From assembly GCA_032433765.1 (NCBI GenBank), contig JAVIAB010000101.1, positions 62,646,092 through 62,710,091 of the forward strand: a DNA stretch of 64,000 nt. Reading direction: 5' to 3'. This stretch comes from Megaustenia siamemsis. Lineage: Eukaryota > Mollusca > Gastropoda > Stylommatophora > Ariophantidae. The position numbers and the translations under genes are program-made. Under the pieces are notes generated by a model. It saw only the letters and a list, made by a program, of their open reading frames with translations, did no database searches and had not been told where the DNA came from. Position 1 is the first letter of the stretch; each line of letters starts with the position of its first letter. Of this stretch, positions 1 through 10,125 are shown piece by piece.

Positions 1-110
1 GATGATGACACGCAAATAACTCAATAACTCAATTCGTTGATGTTGTCTGTCCATCTTACTCACGGTTTGGCTCTTGAACTTCTGACTTGTCCTATTTTAA
101 TATATAACGT
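1..110 (+). mobile_element. LINE-N 3' end (RNase H-type LINE), truncated by window edge
   Basis: The first bases read as Asp-Asp-Asp-Thr-Gln-Ile-Thr-Gln followed by a stop. This matches the C-terminus DDDPHITQ-stop of the minus-strand LINE-N copy at 5.84-6.94 kb, and the bases just after the stop are similar in both copies. It is therefore the last codons and 3' UTR of a copy that starts outside the window. The right boundary is approximate. Confidence 0.6.
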
Positions 111-352
111 GTATGGTATTGAACCACACTGCTATGTTTCTAGATGATCAAACTAATGCATTTCATTGCTTTCGTATTTAACTTAGGATTGGCTCCATGA
201 ATATAATTTAATATCATTAATTGTTTTTCATGTATTTTTAGTTACTTTTATCATTATTCAATTTATTTACCTCATCAATATAAGAATCACTTACTATAGA
301 TGTTTACACTATTATATTATGCCAGTTATTAATTTGAACATCTGTTAACTTA

Positions 353-963
353 CAATATTAAAATAGGTAAATGAATTTAAATACTTTGGAACTTTGTTAA
401 TCTCAGACGGAAGATGTACAAAAGAAGTGAGATGCAGAATGACTCAGGCTAAAGCAGCTTTCCAAAAAATGAGGAACATACTATGCAATCCATTTTTGAC
501 TATAGAAACAAGAAAAAGAGTTTTTAAATGTTATGTAGAGCCAGTCTTAACATATGGATGCGAATCATGGACAATGGGACAACAGACAAGAAAATCACTG
601 GAGTCTGTAGAAATGTGGTTTTACAGAAGAATGTTGAGAGTACCATGGACAGCTAAGAAGAGTAATGAAAATGTTCCGAAAGAGGTCAAAGCAAAAAGAG
701 AACTAATTTCCAATATTAGGAAGAGACATTCATCATTTTTTTGGCCATGTAATGAGAAGAGAACAACTGGAATATATTGTAACAATTGGAAAAAAATTAA
801 GGGACGAAGAGATAGAGGGAAGCAAAGAGAAAAAATAACAGACAGCTTTAGAGAATGGCTTGGCAGAAGGTCAACAAGAGAAATGATAAATAGCTGCCGA
901 GATCGAAAATTGTGGAGAGACATGATCACCTACGCCAGTAGGCACGGTACTTGATGATGATGA
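353..963 (+). mobile_element. RTE-1 LINE, 5'-truncated 3' copy with target-site duplication
   Basis: This copy encodes the C-terminal part of an RTE/BovB-like polyprotein: the region after the RT catalytic core (NEFKYFG, TSDGRCTKEVRCRM), the YGCESWT motif, the RRMLRVPWTAKKSN block and the terminal RKLWRDMITYASRHGT. A frameshift lies near 740. The ORF from 394 to 954 is a pseudogene fragment. The stop codon is the first unit of a (TGA)n tail. The direct repeat TGTTAACTTA at 343-352 and 964-973 is the target-site duplication, so the insertion is 5'-truncated and complete at its 3' end. Confidence 0.9.
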
Positions 964-1041
964 TGTTAACTTAGATGAACAATTTGTATTTAACACAAGT
1001 GCTAATTAATGTATGGAGCCGACATTTCTGTGTATTCACAG

Positions 1042-1077
1042 GCAGGAAACAACTTGTATTTAAAAAAAATGGCAGTG
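1042..1077 (+). CDS. Micro-exon 1, 36 bp (AGNNLYLKKMAV)
   Basis: The acceptor is ...gtattcacAG and the donor GTAAGT at 1078. It reads AGNNLYLKKMAV in phase 0. It is the most upstream micro-exon I can see; no initiator or signal-peptide exon is visible before it. A second AG six bases in would give 32 bp and break the phase. Exon 2 follows after a 175-bp intron. Confidence 0.6.
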
Positions 1078-1252
1078 GTAAGTTATGCGAACCATCGAAT
1101 AAGTGTAGTCTATTTAAATAAGTGTATATATGTTTCTTACAATTATCGTATAATAACATTTAGTTATATGTTCACGTTACCCATAAAACCGTAACAAAGT
1201 GTTACAACACTTGTTAAAAGCTACAATAAGGATTATAACCAATCCATACAAG

Positions 1253-1285
1253 CTCTTAAGTGAACATGATAAACGTTACGTTGCG
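1253..1285 (+). CDS. Micro-exon 2, 33 bp (LLSEHDKRYVA)
   Basis: It ends at GTAAGT (1286). The acceptor AG at 1251-1252 follows a mixed CA-rich tract (ataaccaatccatacaAG) and is weaker than the others. It reads LLSEHDKRYVA. A second AG at 1259-1260 would leave 25 bp, out of phase. It is called mainly for its strong donor, its phase and its position between exons 1 and 3. Confidence 0.5.
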
Positions 1286-1399
1286 GTAAGTAATTATTCT
1301 AAAAAAATATAAACAAATATCACATAGATAATTCAGATAGTTTAAATAATGATAGATGTGATATAGTTGTTGGCATTGAAATATAATGTTACACTTCAG

Positions 1400-1420
1400 A
1401 TATCGGCATATGCCAAGAAG
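1400..1420 (+). CDS. Micro-exon 3, 21 bp (ISAYAKK)
   Basis: The acceptor is ttacacttcAG and the donor GTAAGT at 1421. It reads ISAYAKK. It closely resembles exon 5 (ISNFVLK): both start Ile-Ser, have an aromatic at residue 4 and end in Lys. It pairs with the 30-bp exon 4 to form the first 17-residue module. Confidence 0.7.
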
Positions 1421-1685
1421 GTAAGTATTGCGATTTAAGAGTGACACAATGCGTTGTCATAGAAACAATTACGTTTTTATTATAATTAGATTTATTAAGA
1501 CACATCATATTTTACTATACTTTACTGAGATTAGGAAAGTGAATACAAAAGAAGGTGACATTTAGTTGATATGGCCACAAATGGCATTCATGAGAAGATA
1601 CAACTTTCTATTGTTGATTAAAGAGGTCGATGGCTTTTAGTTGAGTGACTGCCGACCTGATGGTTCTGCATTTAAATATCAGCTG

Positions 1686-2140
1686 ATCATCATCATCAAG
1701 TACCGGGTCTGCTGGCGTAGGTGATCATGTCTCTCCACAACTTTCGGCCACGACAGTTATTGATCATTTCTGTTGTTAACCTTCTGTCAAGCCATTCTCA
1801 TAAGCTGTCTGGTATCTTTTCTTTTTGCTTCCCTCTATCTCTTCTTCCCTCAAGTTTCCCAGTTGTTACAATATATTCTAGCTGTTTTCTTCGCATTACA
1901 TGGCCAAATAATGATAATTGTTTCTTCATAATATCGGAAATTAGCTCTCTTTTTGCGTTGGCCTCTTTCAGAACGTTTTCATAACTCTTTTTAGCTTTCC
2001 ATGGTATTCTCAAAATTCTTCTGTAAAATCACATTTCGACAGACTCCAGTGATTTTCTTATCTGTTGTCATATTGTCCAGGATTCACAACCATATGTTAA
2101 AACTGGTTCTACATAAAATGTAAGAACTCTTTTTTTCAAT
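1686..2140 (-). mobile_element. RTE-1 LINE, 5'-truncated 3' copy
   Basis: On the minus strand this encodes MRIPWKAKKSYENVLKEANAK, GHVMRRKQLEYIVTTGKLEG, GRRDRGKQKEKIPDSL and a C-terminus ending at the (TGA)n tail near 1690. It matches the plus-strand RTE-1 copy at 353-963 and is broken by stops and frameshifts. The inner (5') end is near the run of T at 2133. Confidence 0.88.
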
Positions 2141-2540
2141 TGATACCCTCAGCTAAATATATATCGCCTTGCAAAACACCGCTTGACATTAGTCCAATAG
2201 CTATGTGTATGGTCTTTGCCGTCTTGACGGGCTGTTGACTTCAAACAATCATGATAAGTAAGAAGTTAGGTAAAAATGTTAGTGCCTATGTGGGATGCTA
2301 TTTATGTTGAACGTAACTGAATCTGCCAATAACTGGATAAACAATTCCCTCTGCTGAATGAACAAGATGTATCTGTGGTACCTGGCCTCGTTTCCTATCG
2401 CGTTCGCCATTAGTCTTTTGAATTTGATACCAACGCTGCCTTAATTGTGCCTTATTTTTAAAAGTTATGATTGCCATGTGCCACCATCTGTAGCCAGATT
2501 TTGCTAATATCTTTCAGTGAAATAGAATTCACTCATGTAT

Positions 2541-2562
2541 ATATATATATATATACATATAT
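2541..2562. repeat. (TA)n microsatellite
   Basis: A TA dinucleotide run lies directly 5' of the repeat F copy that begins at 2563. Confidence 0.85.
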
Positions 2563-2820
2563 TTCCCGTGTGTTAACGGGGACCTCGTTATGAGGGAAGT
2601 AAAGAATAGTGACACTGTGACCTTCCATGCATGTCGCAAGAGGCGACTAAGGAGATTGATCGATGGCTTGACAAGCTGTCATTGTAAAAGGTATTGTTAT
2701 GGAAACAGACCATAGATTTTAGAGCAGTGATCTCTGCAATATATGTCATTTTGGCACGCAAGGTTTCTGTTTTAGAGATTGTGGTTCTGCCCTATGTGCC
2801 GTCTTTGGCTCGAAATGACA
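2563..2820 (+). mobile_element. Repeat F, SINE-like element with conserved central module
   Basis: It begins TTCCCGTGTGTTA and contains a block around 2625-2665 with CATGTCGCAAGAGGCGACTA. It ends with CTCGAAATGACAATATA and a TA tail. A second, about 90 percent similar copy is at 63,481-63,750 with its own target-site duplication, so this is a discrete mobile unit of roughly 260-270 bp. The GTCGYAAGAGGCGACTAA core resembles central domains of mollusc SINEs as I remember them. No tRNA-like A and B boxes are clear. Confidence 0.75.
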
Positions 2821-2823
2821 ATA

Positions 2824-2891
<68 letters not shown>
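2821..2891. repeat. (TA)n(GA)n(G)n microsatellite
   Basis: A compound simple repeat: TA units, then about ten GA units, then a run of nine to ten G. It is the tail of the repeat F copy, extended by slippage. Confidence 0.9.
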
Positions 2892-2893
<2 letters not shown>

Positions 2894-2904
2894 CAACACA
2901 GAAA

Positions 2905-3163
2905 TGGAGCACCTAAACAAAAACATCAGGAAGAATAAAAAGGCATTTTTTTCGGGCACACCATGAGAAGAGGAAAGTTTGGTTACAACTGGCTAAATGC
3001 AGATAAAGAGAAATGGCGTACGAAAACAAGAGAAGATACTAGATAGCTTGGTGACATGGCAAGGACAACAGTAAACTATATAATTGATCTGATGCAATTT
3101 TCATAAAATTGTGGAAGGACATGATCATCTACGCCAACTTGTATGGCACATGATGATGATAGT
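2905..3163 (+). mobile_element. RTE-2 LINE 3' fragment
   Basis: It aligns with the RTE-2 C-terminal coding stretch (LKNIRKNKKAFFSGT, a MRRGKFGYNWLN-like block, IVEGHDHLRQLVWHMM in a shifted frame) and ends at a (GATGAT)n tail near 3157. Several single-base indels break the frame. Confidence 0.8.
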
Positions 3164-3229
3164 GATATATATATATGGATACGATTGAGGGTAAAGAGAC
3201 GTCATTTGTCTAGCTTCTATAGTTATAAT

Positions 3230-3447
3230 ACAGCCAACTAAAGATTTACTAAGGCACGCTGGCAGAAAAGAAAACCGTAAAACCCGACCAACTAGAATGA
3301 CTTAATCAACTATAGGAGCTATAGGCGGGTGAATTTCATGTTACTCACAATTTCCCTGCTCGCAAAGCTGAAAACGTCACGATAGTTACAGATTTTCCGG
3401 ACATTTCTTCTCAGCATGCAGGCCTAATATCATCTATAGTTGGCTGT
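3230..3447. mobile_element. MITE-like element copy 1, 218 bp
   Basis: The left end ACAGCCAACTAAAGAT is inverted at the right end as ATCTATAGTTGGCTGT, giving a terminal inverted repeat of at least 16 bp with one mismatch; similarity continues inward (TTACTAAGGC versus GCAGGCCTAATATC). It is about 75 percent similar along its length to the 217-bp copy at 52,999-53,215. There is no coding capacity, which suits a non-autonomous DNA transposon. No clear target-site duplication flanks this copy. Confidence 0.8.
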
Positions 3448-3619
3448 GGCCATAAAGCCGCGCCAGTTGGAGAGTTTTCGGGTTTCATTGTCTGCCACCG
3501 AGCCTTTGTAAATCTATAAGTGGCTATGGCGAGTTTATCTAAAGTAGGTCATGAGTGGAAACATATTTGTGTGACCTATTTTTCTGTTTGTGTTCGATTT
3601 TCTAATAACCATTTTCATC

Positions 3620-4260
3620 GTTCATCATTGAGTGCTGTCTCCGCATCGAAGGTTGGCTAACATGGACCGCTGTTCCGGTCTTAATTCTATAGTGCAGGTT
3701 TGTCATAGGGTGACATCCATCTTTTGATGTTACTCGACCATGGTAGTTTTGGTCTGCCTCTGCCTCTTTTACGTTGTATTTTCCCTTCCAATATTACTTT
3801 TAGTAGGCTGCTGTGTCTTTTAACATGTCCCGAAAATATCATTTGTCTTGTTTGAATTGTGTTTAGTAGTTCTCTTATCATTGTTAGTTGCTTTAAGACG
3901 AGTCTGAGGTTATAATTTCTCTCCATGGCTTTCTGTGGAACAGTAAAGGGTGAGGCTCTCTATCACGGCGGTCAGCCATATTCATCTTTCGTGTCCTGAA
4001 TATGCCTCTTACGTACCCCACACTTTGTTGTTTTCGCTTTCTGCGCAGTTGACCATTTCTGATTCTTCCGTCCCATCTTCTGTCACAGATTCAATTTCGG
4101 ATGTCGTTAAATGCGTTACATAAAAGTCAGAGACATTTTGTCTTTGTTTTCTCTTAATATCAACGGAAAAGACGGTTTGTGTAGAATCATATAGATCAAA
4201 GCGAAATGTATAACTCAAATGACGACGGAACCGGAAATACGTATGTGGAAAACCACCCGG
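3620..4260 (-). mobile_element. RTE-3 deletion derivative joining 5' and 3' ends
   Basis: On the minus strand, 4,218 to about 3,930 matches the RTE-3 N-terminal ORF (EDGTEESEMVNCAESENNKV here; DGADESAIINGPESKNSKV in the copy at 36.4 kb). It then runs straight into the C-terminal region (LKQLTMIRELLNTIQTRQM, GHVKRHSSLLKVILEGKIQ), ending at a short CATCATT tail. The endonuclease and reverse transcriptase in between, about 2.5 kb in the long copy, are missing. This is either a one-off internal deletion or a short non-autonomous form. Confidence 0.8.
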
Positions 4261-4443
4261 TCAATATTACTGATAAATAAATGATCGAATAAAGCAACTC
4301 AAGAGGTCAGAAGACATAACTTTTGAAATGTGGTTTTCAAATAACTAAACTCACATACACACATCCGTGAACTAAATAGAATGATTTTATAAATCACAAG
4401 ATAATTATGGCATATCAAGTGTATAAATGTAGAATGATGTAGT

Positions 4444-4698
4444 TCGTTCGTTCGCTTTCGTCAGCTTTGACCTCTGACGAAGTCCCACCCACTCAATTTT
4501 GTGGGACTGAATTTTTGCGTGTCAAGTCTGTTTTATCCCATTACAGGATGCCCCTCGCCATTTAGGCAGATTTACTCCGACTTCAGAGGTACTAATTTTT
4601 AGGGAATTAGTAAAACCCAGGTGTCCTCGCCAGGGTACGAACCCCGGCTGTTGCCGTGGTAAGCCAACCGCCTATCGATTGCGCTAACCGGACACCCC
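4444..4698 (-). mobile_element. SINE-B, tRNA-derived, with perfect target-site duplication
   Basis: Read on the minus strand, the head (GGGGTGTCCGGTTAGCGCAA...) has a Pol III A-box-like TTAGCGCAATCGATAGG and a B-box GGGTTCGTACCC about 45 bases later, as in a tRNA. The body carries GGCGAGGGGCATCCTGTAATG and the 3' end is a (CGAA)n tail. The 13-bp duplication AGAATGATGTAGT at 4431-4443 and 4699-4711 fixes both ends. The head differs from SINE-A. Confidence 0.9.
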
Positions 4699-4919
4699 AG
4701 AATGATGTAGTGATGAAAGTAGTACCAGATTATGGTGACGTGACAAAGAAAAAAAAATGGTACAGAAACTTATCTTATCATGGCACACGTTGAATCAGCA
4801 AAATCGACGATAACCAGATTTATGTAATTGTTTCAACATCAGAAAATGTCCAGTTAAATGTAGCTGTTTCAACATAAAATAAAAATCTCCAATTAAATTA
4901 AATTAACAATATCTCTCTC

Positions 4920-5140
4920 TGTAATCAAGACTCAATCAGAGTAGGATTTCAGACTCTCTCATGAAGTCTGCTGTCTGTTTAAGTGATTCGTTTGCCCCAC
5001 ATAGTTTCTCTTCCAGGGAGGTGGCTGTGGACCACCTTGCTCTTCTCAAGTCTGTGTAACTTGGGGTGGGCCCCTTCTTGGCACGTGGCCCAGCATTTCA
5101 CCAGCCTGGGGAGACTCCACAGACAGAGCATCATAATTAG
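4920..5140 (-). pseudogene. GC-rich coding-like segment, possible LINE C-terminus
   Basis: This stretch is clearly richer in G+C than its surroundings. On the minus strand it reads GPTPSYTDLRRARWSTATS, then LEEKLCGANESLKQTADFM and RESEILL before a stop. That looks like the C-terminus of a LINE polyprotein, but I cannot match it to another copy in the window. A host exon is less likely, since no splice sites fit. Confidence 0.35.
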
Positions 5141-5320
5141 AGTCAATTAGATCCTTTCCGATCGAATACATGTTAAAACGTTACACTATGTTCTGTGCCA
5201 GTGGCCCAGTGCATTCGATTTCAGCCAGCATTTTCAAATATTATTTAAAGCAGAAAAAATGTACATGCAATTCTAATATATTAATTTTTTTTTCAAATAA
5301 ATTGCAATATACCTTTACAG

Positions 5321-5350
5321 ATCGACAACGTGTTACGTGGACAAGCAGGT
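5321..5350 (+). CDS. Micro-exon 4, 30 bp (IDNVLRGQAG)
   Basis: A strong acceptor (tatacctttacAG) and donor GTAAGT at 5351. It reads IDNVLRGQAG, with Gly at residue 7 like most of the 30-bp exons. With exon 3 it gives ISAYAKK-IDNVLRGQAG, which aligns with exons 5 plus 6. Confidence 0.75.
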
Positions 5351-5839
5351 GTAAGTAAAGCAATGTAGAACTCGATGGGATGTAATTCAAGAATCAAACC
5401 ATTTACTTTAGACACAACGTCTGATGGTAGCTCGAATTAATAAATTAACCGTTACCATTTTGTATCTGGTTATGATATGAGCTAACATCAGTCTTCAGAA
5501 AGTGCCGTTAATGGGGAAACATTATAATATTGTTACATCTGTAGGGAAATTAAAAAGACTTTAACGAGAGTCACACAAATTAGGTTAATGAACTAAAGTG
5601 GCTACAGATCTGCATGGTGGGACACACTTAAGGCAAACGAAGCTAATAATTTGTCACATTGTATAGTTTTTTCCGAAAAAAGAATATACCTTTTTGTAAT
5701 TAATTATTACCGGTCAATCTGATGTTATATGAAAATCTTTTTTTATACCAAAGATGATTTAGTATCTCCACATTTTTCTGGTATCTTACTTTACAATGAT
5801 TCAATATAGTTGCCCTTCCTGACAAGAATGATATCTAGT

Positions 5840-6935
5840 CGATAGTCCATTGTGTTAATGAGTTATTGAGTTATGTGCGGGTCATCATCATTGCACTCCG
5901 AACATGTCCATAGGTGCTCAGATCCCCTCCTCAGCAATTCCCTCAGTGCCCAGCGACTGACGACTCCAGTTCTATGTTGGTTGATAAGTCTTCTTACACG
6001 GCCACTAAGTGTCTCATTTCTGGCTGTGCCCAACTTAACTCCCATTTCCATCATCCGAAGAAGTGACGTGGATCTGTGTTTGCCGAAGTCCTGTGCTCTT
6101 CCCACATCTCGGAGGGCATTGATGATATCCGCCCGATCCATTGGTTGCCCGTCCTCAACAACAGCGCAGCTAGCCTACCTGTCCGCCCTTTCATTTCCCC
6201 GTACTCCCGCTTGTCCAGGGACATAGACAAAAGTGACCTTACGTATTTTGGATTTCTGTAACGACTCTACCCATTGTATGCGTACATAGCCCGCCTCCAC
6301 TTTTTTTTTATCATGCTCATCGAATCACTCAGTATACATGCGTGGGTGTAGTCTTGTGACTCTAACCATATGAATGCCTTGGTCACTGCCATCGCCTCCA
6401 TTGTCATGCTACTTGTGGTCATGACGTATGCAGCACTGTCTTCTTTGACTATTCTGCCAGTCGAGCGTGCTGTAAAAGCCCATGCACTTCTTTGGTGTCG
6501 CCTTACAGATTCGTCTGTATAGATGACTGCATCTTTCTCATCGGTGTTATCGCAGATAAGACCGTTAACCTCAGCATTAACCACGACCGGGTTCTGTTCC
6601 CTACTTTTCCTGTCAAGTGTGAAAATACACGAGAGAGTCCCCTTGAATGACGTAGGCACCGGTATCCACTCCTCACCAACGCTGATATTGGTAGCTGAAC
6701 GTTGATGCTTTGGATGGTCCAGACTCATGTGCACTTACTCAGTAGCACGGTCCAGAACCCTTTTCCACGTTATAAACTGGCCAACTCCAGTAACTACCTC
6801 TACAGCACGCGGATACACTGTGAGCCTTCGACAAATTAAATGAATTACACGTCCTTGACGACAGACCGACGATAGTCCATTTCCTTCCATAATCAACTCA
6901 ACATGTTTCTTGTAACGGGGCAACAAGGGCTTCAT
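5840..6935 (-). pseudogene. LINE-N C-terminal region with RNase H domain, degraded
   Basis: On the minus strand this codes, with an in-frame stop near 6735 and a frameshift near 6300 at a run of A, for the end of a LINE polyprotein. It contains the RNase H start AVIYTDESVRRHQRSAWAF (the Asp of YTD is the first catalytic residue), SSMTMEAMAVTKAF (Glu of MEAMA), ILSDSMSMI (Asp of SDS) and, past the frameshift, GNERADR (final Asp). A C-terminal domain follows (RRLINQHRTGV, SEHLWTCSECNDDDPHITQ). The domain order fits I/Nimb-type LINEs; the subclade is inferred from memory of mollusc genomes. It is non-functional and 5'-truncated. Confidence 0.85.
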
Positions 6936-7430
6936 TGTTCCATTCTCTCAGTTACAACCAAATCTATGTGTATGTGTACGGCTTGTTAAACAAATTAAAA
7001 TGTCTTACTTCAGATACAATCCCGTGTTTTAGACAAGTCTCTGCACCCACTGGGCATCTGGGAAAGATAATAAAGAAAAATGTTAATTCTTTTTCGGACA
7101 CACTGATGTTGAAGACACATGGATTATATCACTTTTGTGCAATGAGAGCATTAAGATGACGGAACGAGTTTTAAAGAGGAAATAGATATACAAACGTAAT
7201 GAGAGCTACAACATTTAGATTCACAGTAACGAGGTACAGCGAATAAGATATTAATATCATAAGAATAATCTGTTACAAGAGGATACTTAGAACATCTTTT
7301 GTACGGAACTGATACATTTCTTACTAAACAAGAAAACAGGCTCATTATCTGTTGGCATGGTTTCTAGAAAAAAATTGTAATCGTGAAGTGAGAATTTCAG
7401 TGAAATTCAGCAGAATGTCACATTCATTCA
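6936..7430. other. No recognisable feature
   Basis: AT-rich sequence between LINE-N and RTE-1. A candidate acceptor (cccgtgttttAG near 7036) has no usable donor after it. Confidence 0.5.
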
Positions 7431-7439
7431 TATTTATAC

Positions 7440-8058
7440 ACTCACAAGAAAATGAATTTAAATATTTGGGAGTTTTCTTAACCTCAGACGGAAGATGTAC
7501 AAAAGAGGTAGATGAAAAATGGCTCAGGCAAAAGCAGCTTTCCAAAAAAATCAGGAACATACTATGCAATCCATTTTTTGACAACAGAAACAAGAAAAAT
7601 AGTTCCTAAATGTGATGTAAAGCTAGTCTTAACATATGGATGCGAATCATGGACAATAGGACAACAAACATGAAAATCACTGGAGTCTGTAGAAATGTGG
7701 TTTTACAGAAGAATGTTGAGAATACCATGGACATCTAAGAAGAGTAATGTAAATGTTCTGAAAGAGGTCAAAGCAAAAAGAGAGCTAATTTTCAATATTA
7801 GGAAGAAATAATCATCATTATTTGGCCATGTAATGAGAAGAGAAAAACTGGGATATATCGAATATATTGTTACAACTGGAAACATTAGGGGAGAGAGATA
7901 TAGAGGGAAGCAAAGAGAAAAAATAACGGACAGCTTAATAGAATTTCTTAGCAGAAGGTCAACAACAGAAATGATAAACAGTTGTCGAGATCAAAAGTTG
8001 TGGAGAGACATGATCACCTACGTCAACAGTCTTGGTATTTGATGATGATGATGATACA
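7440..8058 (+). mobile_element. RTE-1 LINE, 5'-truncated 3' copy
   Basis: It opens at NEFKYLGVFLTSDGRCTKEV and continues through YGCESWT-, RRMLRIPWT- and KLWRDMITYVNSLGI-like blocks to a (TGATGA)n tail at 8039-8056. At least three indels or stops disrupt it. Confidence 0.88.
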
Positions 8059-8162
8059 CTCACAGTTAGTGAAGAGTTTGGAGACTAATGAATATTGAAT
8101 ATAGATGACCGACATCGATATATAAGCAGGCATGTTAGTAATTCTCTTAGTGAATATGACTG

Positions 8163-8400
8163 CAAAAATTAATGAATATGTTCTGAAAGAGATCAAAAGC
8201 AAAAAGAGTGCACATATCCAATATTATGAAGAAACAATCATTATTCTTTTTGGTAATGTAATGAGAAGCGAACAGCGGAATATAGTGTAAGAAATGAAAC
8301 AAAATTGAGGACAAGGAGATAGAGGGGAACAAAGAGAAAAACTACAAGACAGCTTAAGTGAAGGCTATACAGAAGGTCAACAACAAAGCATCAATTGAAT
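8163..8400 (+). mobile_element. RTE-1 LINE internal fragment
   Basis: The sequence from AATGAATATGTTCTGAAAGAG to GAAGGTCAACAACAAAGC matches the RTE-1 stretch encoding NENVLKEVKAKRELISNIRKK to GRRSTTEMIN. It lacks the end of the element and its tail, so it is truncated on both sides. Confidence 0.75.
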
Positions 8401-8414
8401 GGTTCTAATTTTAT

Positions 8415-8640
8415 ACTCATTATCGTTAACGCGGAAACAGCCTGTGGCACGAATGGGAGTTGATGAGGAGACCAGGGACAAGGTGATGACATACCTTGGA
8501 GTTAAGTGTGATCGCAGCCTGTGAATTCGGGACCACGTTGACTATGTAATAACATCCCGCAAAGGATTAGTAGCCCTTGGAATATTATCGAGGCTAGCAA
8601 TATCCAGCTAGGGTTACTTACTATTAACACTTATATGTTA
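8415..8640 (+). pseudogene. LINE-N-type reverse transcriptase fragment (post-catalytic)
   Basis: It reads MGVDEETRDKVMTYLGVKCDR, then RDHVDYVITSRKGLVALGIL, with a stop between. The pattern YLGVxxDRSLxxRDHVDYV is typical of the region just after the RT core in LINEs that also carry RNase H, so it probably belongs to the same group as the copy at 5.8-6.9 kb. Confidence 0.6.
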
Positions 8641-8689
8641 AGACTTCAAAAAGTATCATTTCGGAAACGAGCTTTACCTATATGCTTTT

Positions 8690-8965
8690 ATCATGTGTCC
8701 ATGACAATATTTTGTAAACAATGTCATTACCTGTTCTGGTGGCAAATGTTGATATAACAAAAGATAAGGTTATTCCCAATAACAGTAAAACAGAGCTAGA
8801 ACATTATAATGTTATCTTGTATCCATGACAATATCGTTGAAACATTGTCATTACCTGTTGAAACATAATCATTACCTGTTGAAACATTGTCATCACCTGT
8901 TCGAGTGGCAAATGTTGAGATAAACAAGTCATGCCCATTAACAGTAGAATATAGTAATACCAATA
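8690..8965. repeat. Imperfect duplication with internal 25-bp repeats
   Basis: A block containing CATGACAATAT, GTCATTACCTGTT and GTGGCAAATGTTGA occurs twice (about 8695-8800 and 8820-8950). In the second copy the segment GTTGAAACATTGTCATTACCT is repeated three times. Confidence 0.8.
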
Positions 8966-8973
8966 AAACTAGA

Positions 8974-9229
8974 GGGCGCCGCCATAGCTCAGTGGTTAGT
9001 GAACTGGATTACAAAGAACAAAAGGTCGGTTTCGATCCTGATCGACGGTTTCAGAGTCCACTCAGCCTTTAATGGGTACCGGATTTTTATTTTCTGGGAA
9101 AGTAAAGTGGCATGACCGACCACACTCACCCAAAAATCATGTGCCGAAGGTCTATAAAATTATGGTCACTAGCAAGATATACCATACACCCCACTTGGCG
9201 TGAAGGGGCTCTTTACTTGTACATTTACT
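8974..9229 (+). mobile_element. SINE-A, tRNA-derived
   Basis: The head GCCATAGCTCAGTGGTTAGTG is an A-box region and GGTTTCGATCCTG is a B-box. The body includes GGTACCGGATTTTTATTTTC and TGGTCACTAGCAAGATATACC, and the 3' end is GGCGTGAAGGGGCTCTTTACTT. AATAAAACTAGA (8962-8973) and AATATAACTAGA (9230-9241) form a 12-bp duplication with one mismatch. Confidence 0.92.
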
Positions 9230-9380
9230 AATATAACTAGAGACATGTATCATTACTTTCAAACAAAGTCATCATCAGACAATTTATTTACCAAATATTG
9301 TAGAAATAGTCCTGATGTTGATGCCTGATAGTGTTATGGGGGACGCTTCCTATCGTACAGTCAAATATCTTCTATTCCAG

Positions 9381-9401
9381 ATCAGCAATTTTGTACTTAA
9401 G
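9381..9401 (+). CDS. Micro-exon 5, 21 bp (ISNFVLK)
   Basis: A strong acceptor (atcttctattccAG) and donor GTAAGT at 9402. It reads ISNFVLK, the closest relative of exon 3 (ISAYAKK). It pairs with exon 6. Confidence 0.75.
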
Positions 9402-9606
9402 GTAAGTTATATGATTTATGATGGGGATATGAATGTTTCGTCATTAAATGTTTTTGCTTCACAAACATTTGATGAACTATTTGATGGCTCAACGATGAAC
9501 GTCATGAATGTGTGTCAAGTATTCATTAATGTTTAATTTTAAAAGTCTACTTTTATGATCTATCAATTTTGATGGAAATGCAAAACCATTCCACGACTGA
9601 CACTCA

Positions 9607-10125
9607 ATCATCATCATCATGTACCATACCGGTTGAAGTAGGCGATCATGTCCTTCCACACACTTATATCAACAGTGCATCGTATCAGTTTTTTGTTGAC
9701 TATTTTCCATGCCATGATAACCAAGTTATAGAGTATTTTATGACTTTATCGTCCACGATCTCTCTTTCCTTGTATTTTGCCACTTGTGACCAAGTATTCC
9801 AACTTTCCTCTTCTCGTGATGTGCCCGCAAAAGGTCGATTTCTTTCTTTCTGATGTTTCTTAGGAGCTCCCTTTTGTCTTGGCCTCTTCGAAAAGTTCCT
9901 AGTTGGTCTTTATAGAAGTCCAGGGAACTTTCAACATTCTTCTGAGAAATCCCATATTTGCGGGCTCTAATCGTTTTTTTTTTTTCATTTGTTTGTTTAC
10001 TGTCTATGTTTCGCTTCCATAGGTCAGAACTGGTTTTATATACCACCAATGACTTCTCTTTCTCACTTCTATTGCCATAGATGTGTTGCATAATGCATGT
10101 TTCCTTTTGTGAAACGCTATTTAGG
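9607..10125 (-). mobile_element. RTE-2 LINE, 5'-truncated 3' copy
   Basis: Minus-strand CATCATCATCAT tail at 9607, then the RTE-2 C-terminus (HEKRKVGILGHKWQNTRKE, RGQDKRELLRNIRKKEIDL and, further 5', a TSSDLWKRNIDS-like stretch). It is shifted by several indels. RTE-2 differs from RTE-1 in the C-terminal motif KQSTTELIRCTVDRRLWKD. Confidence 0.82.

Noticed and set aside
8980..9060. tRNA gene in the heads of SINE-A copies
   Set aside because: A and B boxes are present but the acceptor stem and anticodon arm do not fold, the sequence recurs many times, and duplications show it is a SINE.
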